A stretch of 64,000 bases of DNA from Commensalibacter intestini A911 (GTDB lineage Bacteria > Pseudomonadota > Alphaproteobacteria > Acetobacterales > Acetobacteraceae), in NCBI RefSeq assembly GCF_000231445.1, contig NZ_AGFR01000003.1:868001-932000 (forward strand), in the 5' to 3' direction. Position 1 is the first letter of the stretch. Each line of letters opens with the position of its first letter. The position numbers and the translations under genes are program-made. Shown in pieces: positions 16,695-25,269 of the stretch. The notes under the pieces are model-generated. The model worked only from the letters and a program-made list of their open reading frames with translations, made no database searches and was not told the origin of the DNA.

Positions 16695-19600
16695 ATGCCT
16701 ATTTTTTCTCGTTTTGACGATATTTTACAAACACAAACCACCTTAAGAGATAAAATTACTGAGGCCACAAGACGCTCTGAAAAAGAATGCGTTCAAACAC
16801 TTATTCAACAAGCTAAAGTCTCTGATGCTATGAATAAGCAAATTACAGATCATGCAAAAGCGTTAACAAAATATTTAAGAAACCATCGTAATTTAAAAGG
16901 CGTTGAAACACTCGTTCAAGAATTCTCTTTGTCTTCATCCGAAGGTGTTGCATTGATGTGTTTAGCAGAAGCATTACTACGTATCCCTGATATGGAAACA
17001 CGAGACGCTTTGATTAGAGATAAAATCAGTACAGGAGATTGGACATCCCATGCTGGATTTAAGAAACCAATTTTTACCAATGCTGCGGCTTGGGGACTAG
17101 CTATAACAGGGAAATTGGTTACACCCGTCAAAGAAAGTAATCTTGCTGCTGCTTTAACAAAATTAGCACAACGTCGCGGTGAAGGTGTTATCCGTCTTAG
17201 CCTGGATAAAGCAATGCGTATGATGGGAGAACAATTTGTTCTTGGGCAAACCATTGATGAAGCATTAAGCAATAGTAAAAAATTAGAAAAAATTGGCTTT
17301 AGATATTCTTATGATATGCTTGGGGAAGCAGCGATTACTCAAGAAGATGCAGAACGTTATCGGATTGATTACGAAAATGCACTTCATGCCATTGGCCGTT
17401 CTGCACAAGGGAATAATGTGTATGAACGTGCTGGCCTATCCATAAAATTATCTGCATTACATCCAAGATATTCTCGTGCTCAACATGACAGGGTTATGGC
17501 AGAGTTGCTCCCTACTCTAACCAATCTCGTTTTGTTAGCACGCCAATATAATATTGGAATTAATATTGATGCCGAAGAAAGCGAACGTCTTGAAATCTCT
17601 TTAGATTTAATGGAAGCATTATGCCATCATCCAGAATTACAAGACTGGAATGGTATTGGATTTGTTGTACAAGCTTATGGTCGTAGAGCCCCCTATGTTC
17701 TTGATTATTTAATTGACCTAGCTCATCGTACCAACCGTCGTTTAATGATCCGTTTGGTTAAAGGTGCTTATTGGGATAGTGAGATTAAAAAGGCTCAAGT
17801 TGAATGCCAATCTGATTTTCCTGTTTATACCAGGAAAATTTATACAGATATTAGCTATATTGCTTGTGCTCGCAAATTATTGGCACATCGCAAAGAAGTA
17901 TTCCCACAATTTGCAACCCATAATGTCAGAACCTTGACAACAATTTACGCGATTGCTGGCAAAAATTATGATCCAGAACAATATGAATTCCAATGTTTGC
18001 ATGGTATGGGTGAGCAATTATACAGTAAAGTTGTACAAGCTGAGCATTTATCCAGACCTTGTCGAATTTATGCACCTGTAGGAACACATGAAACATTATT
18101 AGCTTATCTGGTTCGCCGTTTGTTAGAAAATGGTGCAAACTCTTCCTTTGTAAATCAAATTGGCAATAATTCGATCTCTATTGATCAACTAATTGCCGAT
18201 CCTGTCGCAGAAGCTGAAGAAATTAATCCTGTTGGTAGTCCACACTCTGCAATCAAAGCGCCTCTATCAATTTACGGTAAAAGTAGAATTAATTCTAAAG
18301 GAATTGATTTTAATAATGAATTTACCTTAGATGCTTTATCAAAAGCTTTGAAAAACTCGCCTGAACATTGGGAATCTTTTCCAATTATTGCAGGTAAGAA
18401 AATAAAAAATAAAAATAAACCTCTAGATGTTCTGAATCCAGCCAATCATCAAGATAAAGTCGGTACAGTTATCGAAGCTTCTGAAGGCGAAATTAATCAG
18501 GCTTTTGAAGCTGCGGTTAAAGCAACTAAAGATTGGTCATCAACTTCTCCTGAAGACCGAGCAGCAGCTTTATTAAAAGCAGCTGATCTTTTAGAAGAAC
18601 AAATGTATCCTTTATTAGGATTAATTGTAAGAGAAGCAGGAAAATCTTTCTTGAACGCCTTAGCTGAGGTCAGAGAGGCTGTTGATTTCTTACGATATTA
18701 TGGGGAAACGATTAAAAAAGGATATGATAACAAAACACATGTCGCCTTAGGAGGCCCAGTTGTTTGTATTAGTCCTTGGAATTTTCCGCTAGCGATCTTT
18801 ATTGGGCAAGTTTCTGCTGCTTTGGCTGCGGGTAATCCTGTGCTTGCCAAACCTGCCGAGGAAACTCCTTTAATTGCAGCGAAAGCAGTACAGATCCTTC
18901 ATGAAGCAGGTGTCCCAGAGGCTGTGTTACAATTATTACCTGGTAAAGGCGATGTTGGGGCTGCTTTAGTCGCTCATAAAGAAGTGCATGGCGTGATGTT
19001 TACTGGCTCTACTGCGGTAGCACGTAGCATTTCGAAAGGTCTTGCAAATAAAAGATCTTCTGCTGGGAATATTATTCCATTTGTTGCTGAAACTGGGGGG
19101 CAAAACTCACTTGTTGTTGACTCCTCAGCATTGGCAGAGCAAGTCGTCGTTGATATTATTGCTTCTGCATTTGACAGTGCAGGTCAACGTTGTTCCGCAC
19201 TACGCGTATTATGCGTTCAAGAAGATTGTGCAGACCGAATTGTGACAATGTTACGCGGTGCAACACACGAGTTAATCGTAGGGAACCCAATCTCTTTAAA
19301 AACAGATATTGGCCCTGTGATTAGTCAAGAAGCATTAGATCGCTTAAATAAACATGTTGATTATATGAAAGGAAAAGGATTTAAAGTTTGGTCTCTACCT
19401 TTACCTGAACAAACCAAAAACGGCACATTTATGATGCCAACCATTATTGAAATCAATCAAATTTCTGATATTCCTGATGAAGTTTTTGGCCCTGTTTTGC
19501 ATGTTATTCGTTATAAACGTGCTCAACTCAACCATTTAATTGAAACCATTAATCACACTGGATACGGCCTCACTTTTGGTGTGCATTCCCGTATTGGTGA

Positions 19601-20336
19601 AATGATTGAAAATGTAACCAGCAAAGTGCATGCCGGAAATATTTACATTAACCGTAATATTATCGGTGCAATTGTTGGCGTTCAACCTTTTGGTGGCAGA
19701 GGCCTTTCTGGAACGGGTCCTAAAGCTGGAGCTCCTTTTATTATCAGACGATTATTAAAAGAATGTCCTGTTTATAAAGACTTACCTAAACAAACACCAC
19801 CAACCGTTGCTCAACAGTGGTTAAGATGGCTAGAACAATATCAACCTGATTTTGCACAAACTGCCACTGAGCTATTATCTTATTGCATTGTTGGTACACA
19901 TGTTGAATTAAAAGGACCAGTGGGAGAGGAAAATACTTATAAACTTTCTCCTCGTGGAGCAATATTATGTGTCGCAAAAACACAAGATATTTTATTCTAT
20001 CAAATCACCCTTGCCCTTGGATGTGGAAATCCTGTTTTACTTCTTGCTTCTGATGACATTACACAATGGTATGCAAAACTACCTAACCAACTAGCAATAC
20101 AGATTACTAAAGTTAACTCTGCAGCCGAAAAATCTTGTGTTGTTATTTTGGGTGAAAAAGACTTCTCTGTGTTTGAAGAAGCTCGTCAAACATTGGCATT
20201 TACGGATCATGGCATTGTACAATCATTTGATGTCGATGAAACGCTAAACCCAAGCGATTTCCTGATGGAAGAACAATCCATCAGTCTCAATACCACTGCC
20301 GCAGGTGGAAATGCATCATTGATGACCATTGAATAA
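16695..20336 (+). CDS. putA: bifunctional proline dehydrogenase / P5C dehydrogenase
   Basis: 1213 aa. The FAD-dependent proline dehydrogenase barrel has RLVKGAYWDSE (353-363) and GFVVQAYGRRAP. The aldehyde dehydrogenase domain has SPWNFPLAIF, the catalytic Cys in GQRCSALR (C833) and GFGR-like C-terminal GGRGLSGTGPKAG. A roughly 150-residue C-terminal domain of PutA type follows. It oxidises proline to glutamate with channelled intermediates. The N-terminal ribbon-helix-helix DNA-binding domain of enterobacterial PutA is absent, so it should not repress its own gene. Its own promoter region is the 190-bp gap shared with gdh. Confidence 0.95.
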   Translation: MPIFSRFDDILQTQTTLRDKITEATRRSEKECVQTLIQQAKVSDAMNKQITDHAKALTKYLRNHRNLKGVETLVQEFSLSSSEGVALMCLAEALLRIPDMETRDALIRDKISTGDWTSHAGFKKPIFTNAAAWGLAITGKLVTPVKESNLAAALTKLAQRRGEGVIRLSLDKAMRMMGEQFVLGQTIDEALSNSKKLEKIGFRYSYDMLGEAAITQEDAERYRIDYENALHAIGRSAQGNNVYERAGLSIKLSALHPRYSRAQHDRVMAELLPTLTNLVLLARQYNIGINIDAEESERLEISLDLMEALCHHPELQDWNGIGFVVQAYGRRAPYVLDYLIDLAHRTNRRLMIRLVKGAYWDSEIKKAQVECQSDFPVYTRKIYTDISYIACARKLLAHRKEVFPQFATHNVRTLTTIYAIAGKNYDPEQYEFQCLHGMGEQLYSKVVQAEHLSRPCRIYAPVGTHETLLAYLVRRLLENGANSSFVNQIGNNSISIDQLIADPVAEAEEINPVGSPHSAIKAPLSIYGKSRINSKGIDFNNEFTLDALSKALKNSPEHWESFPIIAGKKIKNKNKPLDVLNPANHQDKVGTVIEASEGEINQAFEAAVKATKDWSSTSPEDRAAALLKAADLLEEQMYPLLGLIVREAGKSFLNALAEVREAVDFLRYYGETIKKGYDNKTHVALGGPVVCISPWNFPLAIFIGQVSAALAAGNPVLAKPAEETPLIAAKAVQILHEAGVPEAVLQLLPGKGDVGAALVAHKEVHGVMFTGSTAVARSISKGLANKRSSAGNIIPFVAETGGQNSLVVDSSALAEQVVVDIIASAFDSAGQRCSALRVLCVQEDCADRIVTMLRGATHELIVGNPISLKTDIGPVISQEALDRLNKHVDYMKGKGFKVWSLPLPEQTKNGTFMMPTIIEINQISDIPDEVFGPVLHVIRYKRAQLNHLIETINHTGYGLTFGVHSRIGEMIENVTSKVHAGNIYINRNIIGAIVGVQPFGGRGLSGTGPKAGAPFIIRRLLKECPVYKDLPKQTPPTVAQQWLRWLEQYQPDFAQTATELLSYCIVGTHVELKGPVGEENTYKLSPRGAILCVAKTQDILFYQITLALGCGNPVLLLASDDITQWYAKLPNQLAIQITKVNSAAEKSCVVILGEKDFSVFEEARQTLAFTDHGIVQSFDVDETLNPSDFLMEEQSISLNTTAAGGNASLMTIE

Positions 20337-20345
20337 GAACTATTA

Positions 20346-20376
20346 AAAAAGGAGGGATTTACCCTCCTTTTTATTT
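20346..20376. terminator. terminator between convergent putA and the Mrr-like gene
   Basis: An 11-bp stem AAAAAGGAGGG (20346-20356) pairs with 20362-20372 around a 5-nt loop, with A/T tails on both sides. It can stop transcripts from both directions. Confidence 0.88.
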
Positions 20377-21775
20377 ATAACTCACTTATTAAAGACATAG
20401 CATAGCTTTGTAATTCGTCATGATGAAGTAAAGATGTTTTTGTAGAAGATGCTATTTGACGTGCCCCAATTGTAAAATCAGCATTGGATACAACTGCCGC
20501 ATAATGAGCATGATAAAATATTTTTGCTGTATTAATTTCTTGAATAGCTGTATTACCCACTGGTTTTGAATATAATTTACATTGTAAAACTAACTTAATA
20601 CCATTTTTAGTCGCTACAACATCAGCTCCTTGATCTCCGCTGCGTTGTGTTGCTGTTGCTTCCCATCCTATTTCGCGCAACTGTTTCGCACAAAAAATTT
20701 CATAATCAAATGGATCCATATTAGGATGATATACATCTGTTTCTTGAGCTAATTGTCTTTTGATTTCTGGTGATATTGTCTGTTTAGTTGTGGCAGCGAT
20801 ATTAATTAGATTAATAATGTCATCTTTTAAATTTGAATAATACATATTAAGATTGTTGTTTAGTAGAATAGGCATAATTCTACTATTTATAAAATTAAAG
20901 ATTTCTTTAATCCATTTTTCATTTTTTATCGTTCCATAATCATCATAGTAAATGAGTTGCTCCCTCTTTATATAAAGTTTTTGAGATTGTTCTGCTATTT
21001 CATTTTTACATAAAGTTAAAGCTAAGTGCATTTGATTAGAATGATATTCAATGTTTTTTCTTTTTGTTCTATAAGCAATAATTGGTTTGATAATAATTTT
21101 ATAAATAACGAAAAAAGCAACCGCATAACCAATCATATAAAATATTTGACTATCACTTTTACCATTAGTCTTTTGATCGTTTTGAATAGTATTTTGTATT
21201 TGTGGAACAGTATCATTTGATACAGGTGTTGTTGCTACTGATATATCATTAGTATGAAAAGGATCTGGTATGGAAGATATATGATTATCTTCTATATATT
21301 TCAAAACTGCGGAAATAGATCGGGACGTTCCATTTAAAGAAATAGACGTCATTCTATCATTTAACTCTATATCTGCTTCTTTTTTAGAAGTTAATTCATG
21401 TATAAATTTTGTAAGTTCATTTCCTTTAAAAACATATTCAAAAATACAAATTTGAGAATTTGTATTTGATAAATTTTTGGTTAATTTAATATTATATTTA
21501 CTAACTGCAAAGGTAACAATCGTATTATCATCAAAATTGTAACCTGCTTGAGGGAAAATAATTTGTAAATAAGCAGGTTGATTAGGTGTTAAGATTAAAG
21601 AAACCTTGGCATTATTTTCACTGCCAGTAATAACAAACTGATTATTTTGATTATTAACCGAACTGCTCCATATTTCAGATTGGTTTAATGTTTTTATTTC
21701 AGCCAAGCATATAGGGCTGAATATTAAAGAGCATAAAAAAAGAAAGCTAATAATTTTCTCATCATTATAAACCAA
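20375..21775 (-). CDS. membrane-anchored Mrr-type restriction endonuclease-like protein
   Basis: 466 aa. Three parts are visible. An N-terminal signal or anchor (FLFLCSLIFSPICLA) precedes a predicted periplasmic domain of about 180 residues. A transmembrane helix lies at 211-234. A cytoplasmic Mrr_cat domain occupies 350-455, with the PD-(D/E)XK core in SGDQGADVVATKN (D385) and LVLQCK (Q398, K400) plus an upstream FDYEIFCA Glu. Mrr nucleases cut DNA, often modified DNA. It is the last gene of the Srf operon, 24 bp after the sulfatase-modifying-factor-like gene with no terminator between. The secreted sensor-like half is unusual. Nuclease fold is confident; role is unknown. Confidence 0.85.
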   Translation of the reverse strand: MVYNDEKIISFLFLCSLIFSPICLAEIKTLNQSEIWSSSVNNQNNQFVITGSENNAKVSLILTPNQPAYLQIIFPQAGYNFDDNTIVTFAVSKYNIKLTKNLSNTNSQICIFEYVFKGNELTKFIHELTSKKEADIELNDRMTSISLNGTSRSISAVLKYIEDNHISSIPDPFHTNDISVATTPVSNDTVPQIQNTIQNDQKTNGKSDSQIFYMIGYAVAFFVIYKIIIKPIIAYRTKRKNIEYHSNQMHLALTLCKNEIAEQSQKLYIKREQLIYYDDYGTIKNEKWIKEIFNFINSRIMPILLNNNLNMYYSNLKDDIINLINIAATTKQTISPEIKRQLAQETDVYHPNMDPFDYEIFCAKQLREIGWEATATQRSGDQGADVVATKNGIKLVLQCKLYSKPVGNTAIQEINTAKIFYHAHYAAVVSNADFTIGARQIASSTKTSLLHHDELQSYAMSLISEL

Positions 21776-21799
21776 CCTATCTGAATATAATCGACAACT

Positions 21800-23347
21800 T
21801 TATTCTTTATCCCTAGCTTGAGCTGCTGGAATAGCACTAATTTGTTTTGTTATATATTGAACTGTCCATTCTTTTTTCGGAATGGATAGTAAATTTTGTG
21901 CTTGATCGGCGAAAAAAGCTAAATTATCCAATTTTCTAGTTTTATAGGCCGTAATGACCATAGAAAATTGTTTTGACTTATTAACAGAAGAAGCATCTGA
22001 GATTTGTCGAATAAGATCCAAATAGCCTTCAATAGAGCTTTGTAAAATCTTTTTATGATTATCAACATTGGCTCGAATATCAGCTTTTTGTTTATCATTT
22101 AACATTTTTAGAATAGATAATTCTTTTTCTAATAGGTTAATTGTATGTTGATGTTCCCATATATTCATTCCAAGTGCAGACGCTGCCTCTATTTGCGCAC
22201 GCATTGTTGCTGCTTGAGCATCAATTCTAACTCTGGCGTCTGAATCAAGTTGAGCAGAAATACGGTCTAAACCCGCTTTGGTTGATGCTTCTGTGGTTTG
22301 GTTCTTTAGATTGTTAATAAGCTGATGCGTATCAGAAGAAACATTTTCAGCCTTCTGTAATAAATCTGTAAACTGCGTTTCTGCTTGGGTTGTTTCTTGT
22401 AAACTTCCCAACGTTGGTGCAGCAATAACAACTCTGAATCCCATTGTTGCTAATGTTGTGGGTTTATTACTATTGGAATCATATAAAGGAATTTCTTCGC
22501 GTAAGGCTGTATTTAAATCAGAAGGATTAAATGTATAATTCCCTCCCTTAACAATGATACCACCTGCTTGTCCATGTAAGCGCCCTACTCGGTTTAAATG
22601 ATAATAATCTTGCATCATTTGTCCGACTTCACCCAACATATCATATAATCCCAAAGGATTGGGCTTCATAGCTCCAACCGCTTGAACCTGACCATTGGCG
22701 AGCTCTGAACCTGCCATGACGTATTGCTCTATCCCTTCGGGCATTGGCCATGTGGGCTCTAAGAATTCTGTATTACTAACTTTATTCCCACCTTGAGCTG
22801 CATAATACCATTCGGCCTCTGTTGGTAAACGAACAAACCCATAACTACTATCTCTTTTGGGCAAAGAATTTTTAGCGTTTTGTAATAACCATACTGACCA
22901 TTTCTTTGAAAAATCTTCTGCATCAAACCATGAGACCTCATTCATGGCTTTTTGCCCAGCCTGATCAGGTTTGGGGCATGTGCCATTATTCATAATCGCA
23001 TCATATTGATTACGTGTTACATCATATTTACCAATATAATATATTTTTACACCTGCTTTAGAAGAAGAAAATGGAGCGGCCAAAGGCGATTGATGGATAT
23101 AATTACTATATCCTTGTTCGGTGCTTGTCTGCCCCATTTGCACAGGAATATCATCCAATACACCACCTTCAGAAGGCACTTCAACGGCTCTGAACGTCAT
23201 TGCTCCACCACAAGGCATAGGTAATGTAAAATCATCAGATAGAGGATGAGGATCAATCAAATTCTTTGGCCATGAAGGATCAGCTGCAAAAGCAGATAAA
23301 GAAGTTAATCCTCCTATTATCGCCAGACCATAAATGATTAACCTCAT
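21800..23347 (-). CDS. secreted formylglycine-generating-enzyme-like (SUMF1) protein with coiled-coil tail
   Basis: 515 aa from the ATG at 23347, which overlaps the permease TGA as ATGA. A signal peptide (ends SAFAAD) is followed by an FGE-sulfatase fold: VTRNQYDAIMNNG, VSWFDAEDFSKKW, RLPTEAEWYYAAQGG, NPLGLYDMLGEVGQM and a closing MGFRVVIA. The catalytic cysteine pair of true FGE is not seen near KGGNYTFNPSDLNTALR, so it probably serves as a binding domain. The last 200 residues look coiled-coil. It is located in the periplasm next to the transporter and VWA protein of the same operon. A longer start at 23368 is rejected. Confidence 0.8.
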   Translation of the reverse strand: MRLIIYGLAIIGGLTSLSAFAADPSWPKNLIDPHPLSDDFTLPMPCGGAMTFRAVEVPSEGGVLDDIPVQMGQTSTEQGYSNYIHQSPLAAPFSSSKAGVKIYYIGKYDVTRNQYDAIMNNGTCPKPDQAGQKAMNEVSWFDAEDFSKKWSVWLLQNAKNSLPKRDSSYGFVRLPTEAEWYYAAQGGNKVSNTEFLEPTWPMPEGIEQYVMAGSELANGQVQAVGAMKPNPLGLYDMLGEVGQMMQDYYHLNRVGRLHGQAGGIIVKGGNYTFNPSDLNTALREEIPLYDSNSNKPTTLATMGFRVVIAAPTLGSLQETTQAETQFTDLLQKAENVSSDTHQLINNLKNQTTEASTKAGLDRISAQLDSDARVRIDAQAATMRAQIEAASALGMNIWEHQHTINLLEKELSILKMLNDKQKADIRANVDNHKKILQSSIEGYLDLIRQISDASSVNKSKQFSMVITAYKTRKLDNLAFFADQAQNLLSIPKKEWTVQYITKQISAIPAAQARDKE

Positions 23348-24567
23348 AATGCAGTTACCCCTTCCCAAGGTTGAATTTTTGCAGCTCTGTTTCCTGATAA
23401 TAGACTAACAATAATGCCTCCTGCGACGGTTAGTCCTAAAGCACCAAAAATAATCCAATTATTAAGTAAGAATAAAGAATGACCTTGAGGTAAAACAGAG
23501 CTGAATAAAATATTAATCAATTGCCCTGCACCAAAGGCTGCACCCAATGCAACTACAGCTCCAGAAAGTGAGAGAATGATAGCTTGTAGCATTGGAAATA
23601 AAATTAAATCTAAAGCACTAAAACCATTAAATCTTAATAACGCCAGAGACTTCCTTTTACGTTCAGTATTGGCCCATAACCCAGCACCAAGAGAGATACA
23701 TAATCCGACACCTCCCAATGATGCAACACAGATAAATAACAAAGATAGTCGTTGATCTAAGGAAAGCAATCCCTCAACATCCCCTGCTCTGGAAACAATA
23801 TCAATGCCTGATTTACGTAAATCAGCATCCAACGCAGGTAATTCGCTAAGGTTATGTGTATATAAACGAAATCCTGAATAAACTGTTTGAGGTGGCACTG
23901 ATAAGTTTTTTAATTCAGACGGCCAGTCTTTAATCCCGTCTTGATAATTTTCTATACCGACGGCTAAAGGTAAAGTGACATAAGCACTATCTTGATCTGT
24001 AATCGATGCTGGGGCAACTCCAATAATTTTTAAAGAAAATTGAACCTGTTGTTTTTCCCCATGTAAGATACGATTTAAATAAGCAGTAACTTCATCTCCT
24101 TTTTTGACATGCAGATGATTAGCAGCTGAATCTGATAAAATAATTTGCTGATTACTATCAATAAAAGGATGGATATTTTGTAATAAAGGATCACCCTTTT
24201 CCGTGGGAATTAACATAATATGACGACCGCTGCCTAAATCTCCTGGTTTTTCCATAAAGAGACTAGCTGCAAGCGTTCTGGTTCTTGGAGCTAGAAATTC
24301 AACATCTTTTCGACTGGCAAGTTGTTTTAAGGATTGATCTGTAAAACTTCGATTAGAGATATTGACGATTTCTCTGGCATGGGGGTCTTCGAGTAATGTT
24401 TGGCGAACACTAGTTAAAACGCCACTGCGTAACCCTGCAATAACAATTAAAGGTGCCAGTACAGCGACAATCCCTAGAACCAGACATAAAGATAAAATGG
24501 GTTCATTTTTTAAATCTTTCCAAGCGAGTTTTGCTGATAAAGATCCATGAAAACGCTTATATACCAT
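23344..24567 (-). CDS. ABC transporter permease, MacB/FtsX type
   Basis: 407 aa. One N-terminal membrane helix (ILSLCLVLGIVAVLAPLIVIAG), a periplasmic domain of about 230 residues and three C-terminal helices form the MacB/FtsX/LolE layout. Such permeases use ATP to move the periplasmic domain (mechanotransmission) or extract lipoproteins, rather than to pass a substrate through. It overlaps the ATPase gene by 11 bp and the SUMF1-like gene by 4 bp. The periplasmic VWA and SUMF1-like proteins encoded beside it are likely partners, by position only. Confidence 0.87.
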   Translation of the reverse strand: MVYKRFHGSLSAKLAWKDLKNEPILSLCLVLGIVAVLAPLIVIAGLRSGVLTSVRQTLLEDPHAREIVNISNRSFTDQSLKQLASRKDVEFLAPRTRTLAASLFMEKPGDLGSGRHIMLIPTEKGDPLLQNIHPFIDSNQQIILSDSAANHLHVKKGDEVTAYLNRILHGEKQQVQFSLKIIGVAPASITDQDSAYVTLPLAVGIENYQDGIKDWPSELKNLSVPPQTVYSGFRLYTHNLSELPALDADLRKSGIDIVSRAGDVEGLLSLDQRLSLLFICVASLGGVGLCISLGAGLWANTERKRKSLALLRFNGFSALDLILFPMLQAIILSLSGAVVALGAAFGAGQLINILFSSVLPQGHSLFLLNNWIIFGALGLTVAGGIIVSLLSGNRAAKIQPWEGVTAL

Positions 24568-25267
24568 AACTCAGCCTAGTAATTTGATTTTGGACATCCA
24601 GTTCACAAGGAACTTCAGTTAATCCATATTGCAACGTTCTTTTAGTATCATGAGAAGTCATGATTAAAGCAGCCCCTGTTTCTTGAACAGTTTGTAATAG
24701 CAACTCTAATATCCCATCTGCCAAAGAAGGATGAACGGAGGCAGTTGGTTCGTCAGCCAATACAATCAATGGATGATTAATTAGTGCCCTTGCAACGGCT
24801 ACTCGTTGTCGTTGCCCTACGGAAACTTCATGGGGTTTATGGGATAAAATAGAGTTAATTTCTAACCTATTCACCAAAGATACAAACCAGTCTTTATCTT
24901 TTTTACCAATCAAATGCTGAGGCATCATGATATTTTCTTGAATGTTCAAAAAAGAAATAAGCCCAGCAGTTTGGGGAATAAAACCAAATAAAGAAGCTCT
25001 TAACATGGCCAAATCATCACGTTTATTACGCTTCCATTTTTCTAAAACATCCACTTCATTACAAATAAATGTTTTACCTCTATCTGGTTTCAAAGCCAAA
25101 GCAAGCATTCCGAGCATGGTGCTTTTTCCGCAACCAGAAGGGCCAGAAATTAATATCTTATCCCCTAAATGAATTTTAGCTGCGGCTATCTCTATTGTAA
25201 TCCCGCCAGTAAATTGACGGGATATTTTTTCAAGATGAAAAACTTCCTTTGCCTGCGTTTCTGACAT
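24557..25267 (-). CDS. ABC transporter ATP-binding protein, LolD/MacB type
   Basis: 236 aa. Walker A SGPSGCGKST, signature VSVGQRQRVAVARAL and Walker B LIVLADEPT are present in order, with the switch His in MTSHD. The closest remembered families are LolD, FtsE and MacB ATPases. It starts 2 bp after the VWA gene and overlaps the permease gene, so the pair should form one type VII-like ABC exporter/mechanotransmitter. Confidence 0.9.
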   Translation of the reverse strand: MSETQAKEVFHLEKISRQFTGGITIEIAAAKIHLGDKILISGPSGCGKSTMLGMLALALKPDRGKTFICNEVDVLEKWKRNKRDDLAMLRASLFGFIPQTAGLISFLNIQENIMMPQHLIGKKDKDWFVSLVNRLEINSILSHKPHEVSVGQRQRVAVARALINHPLIVLADEPTASVHPSLADGILELLLQTVQETGAALIMTSHDTKRTLQYGLTEVPCELDVQNQITRLSYGI

Positions 25268-25269
25268 GA

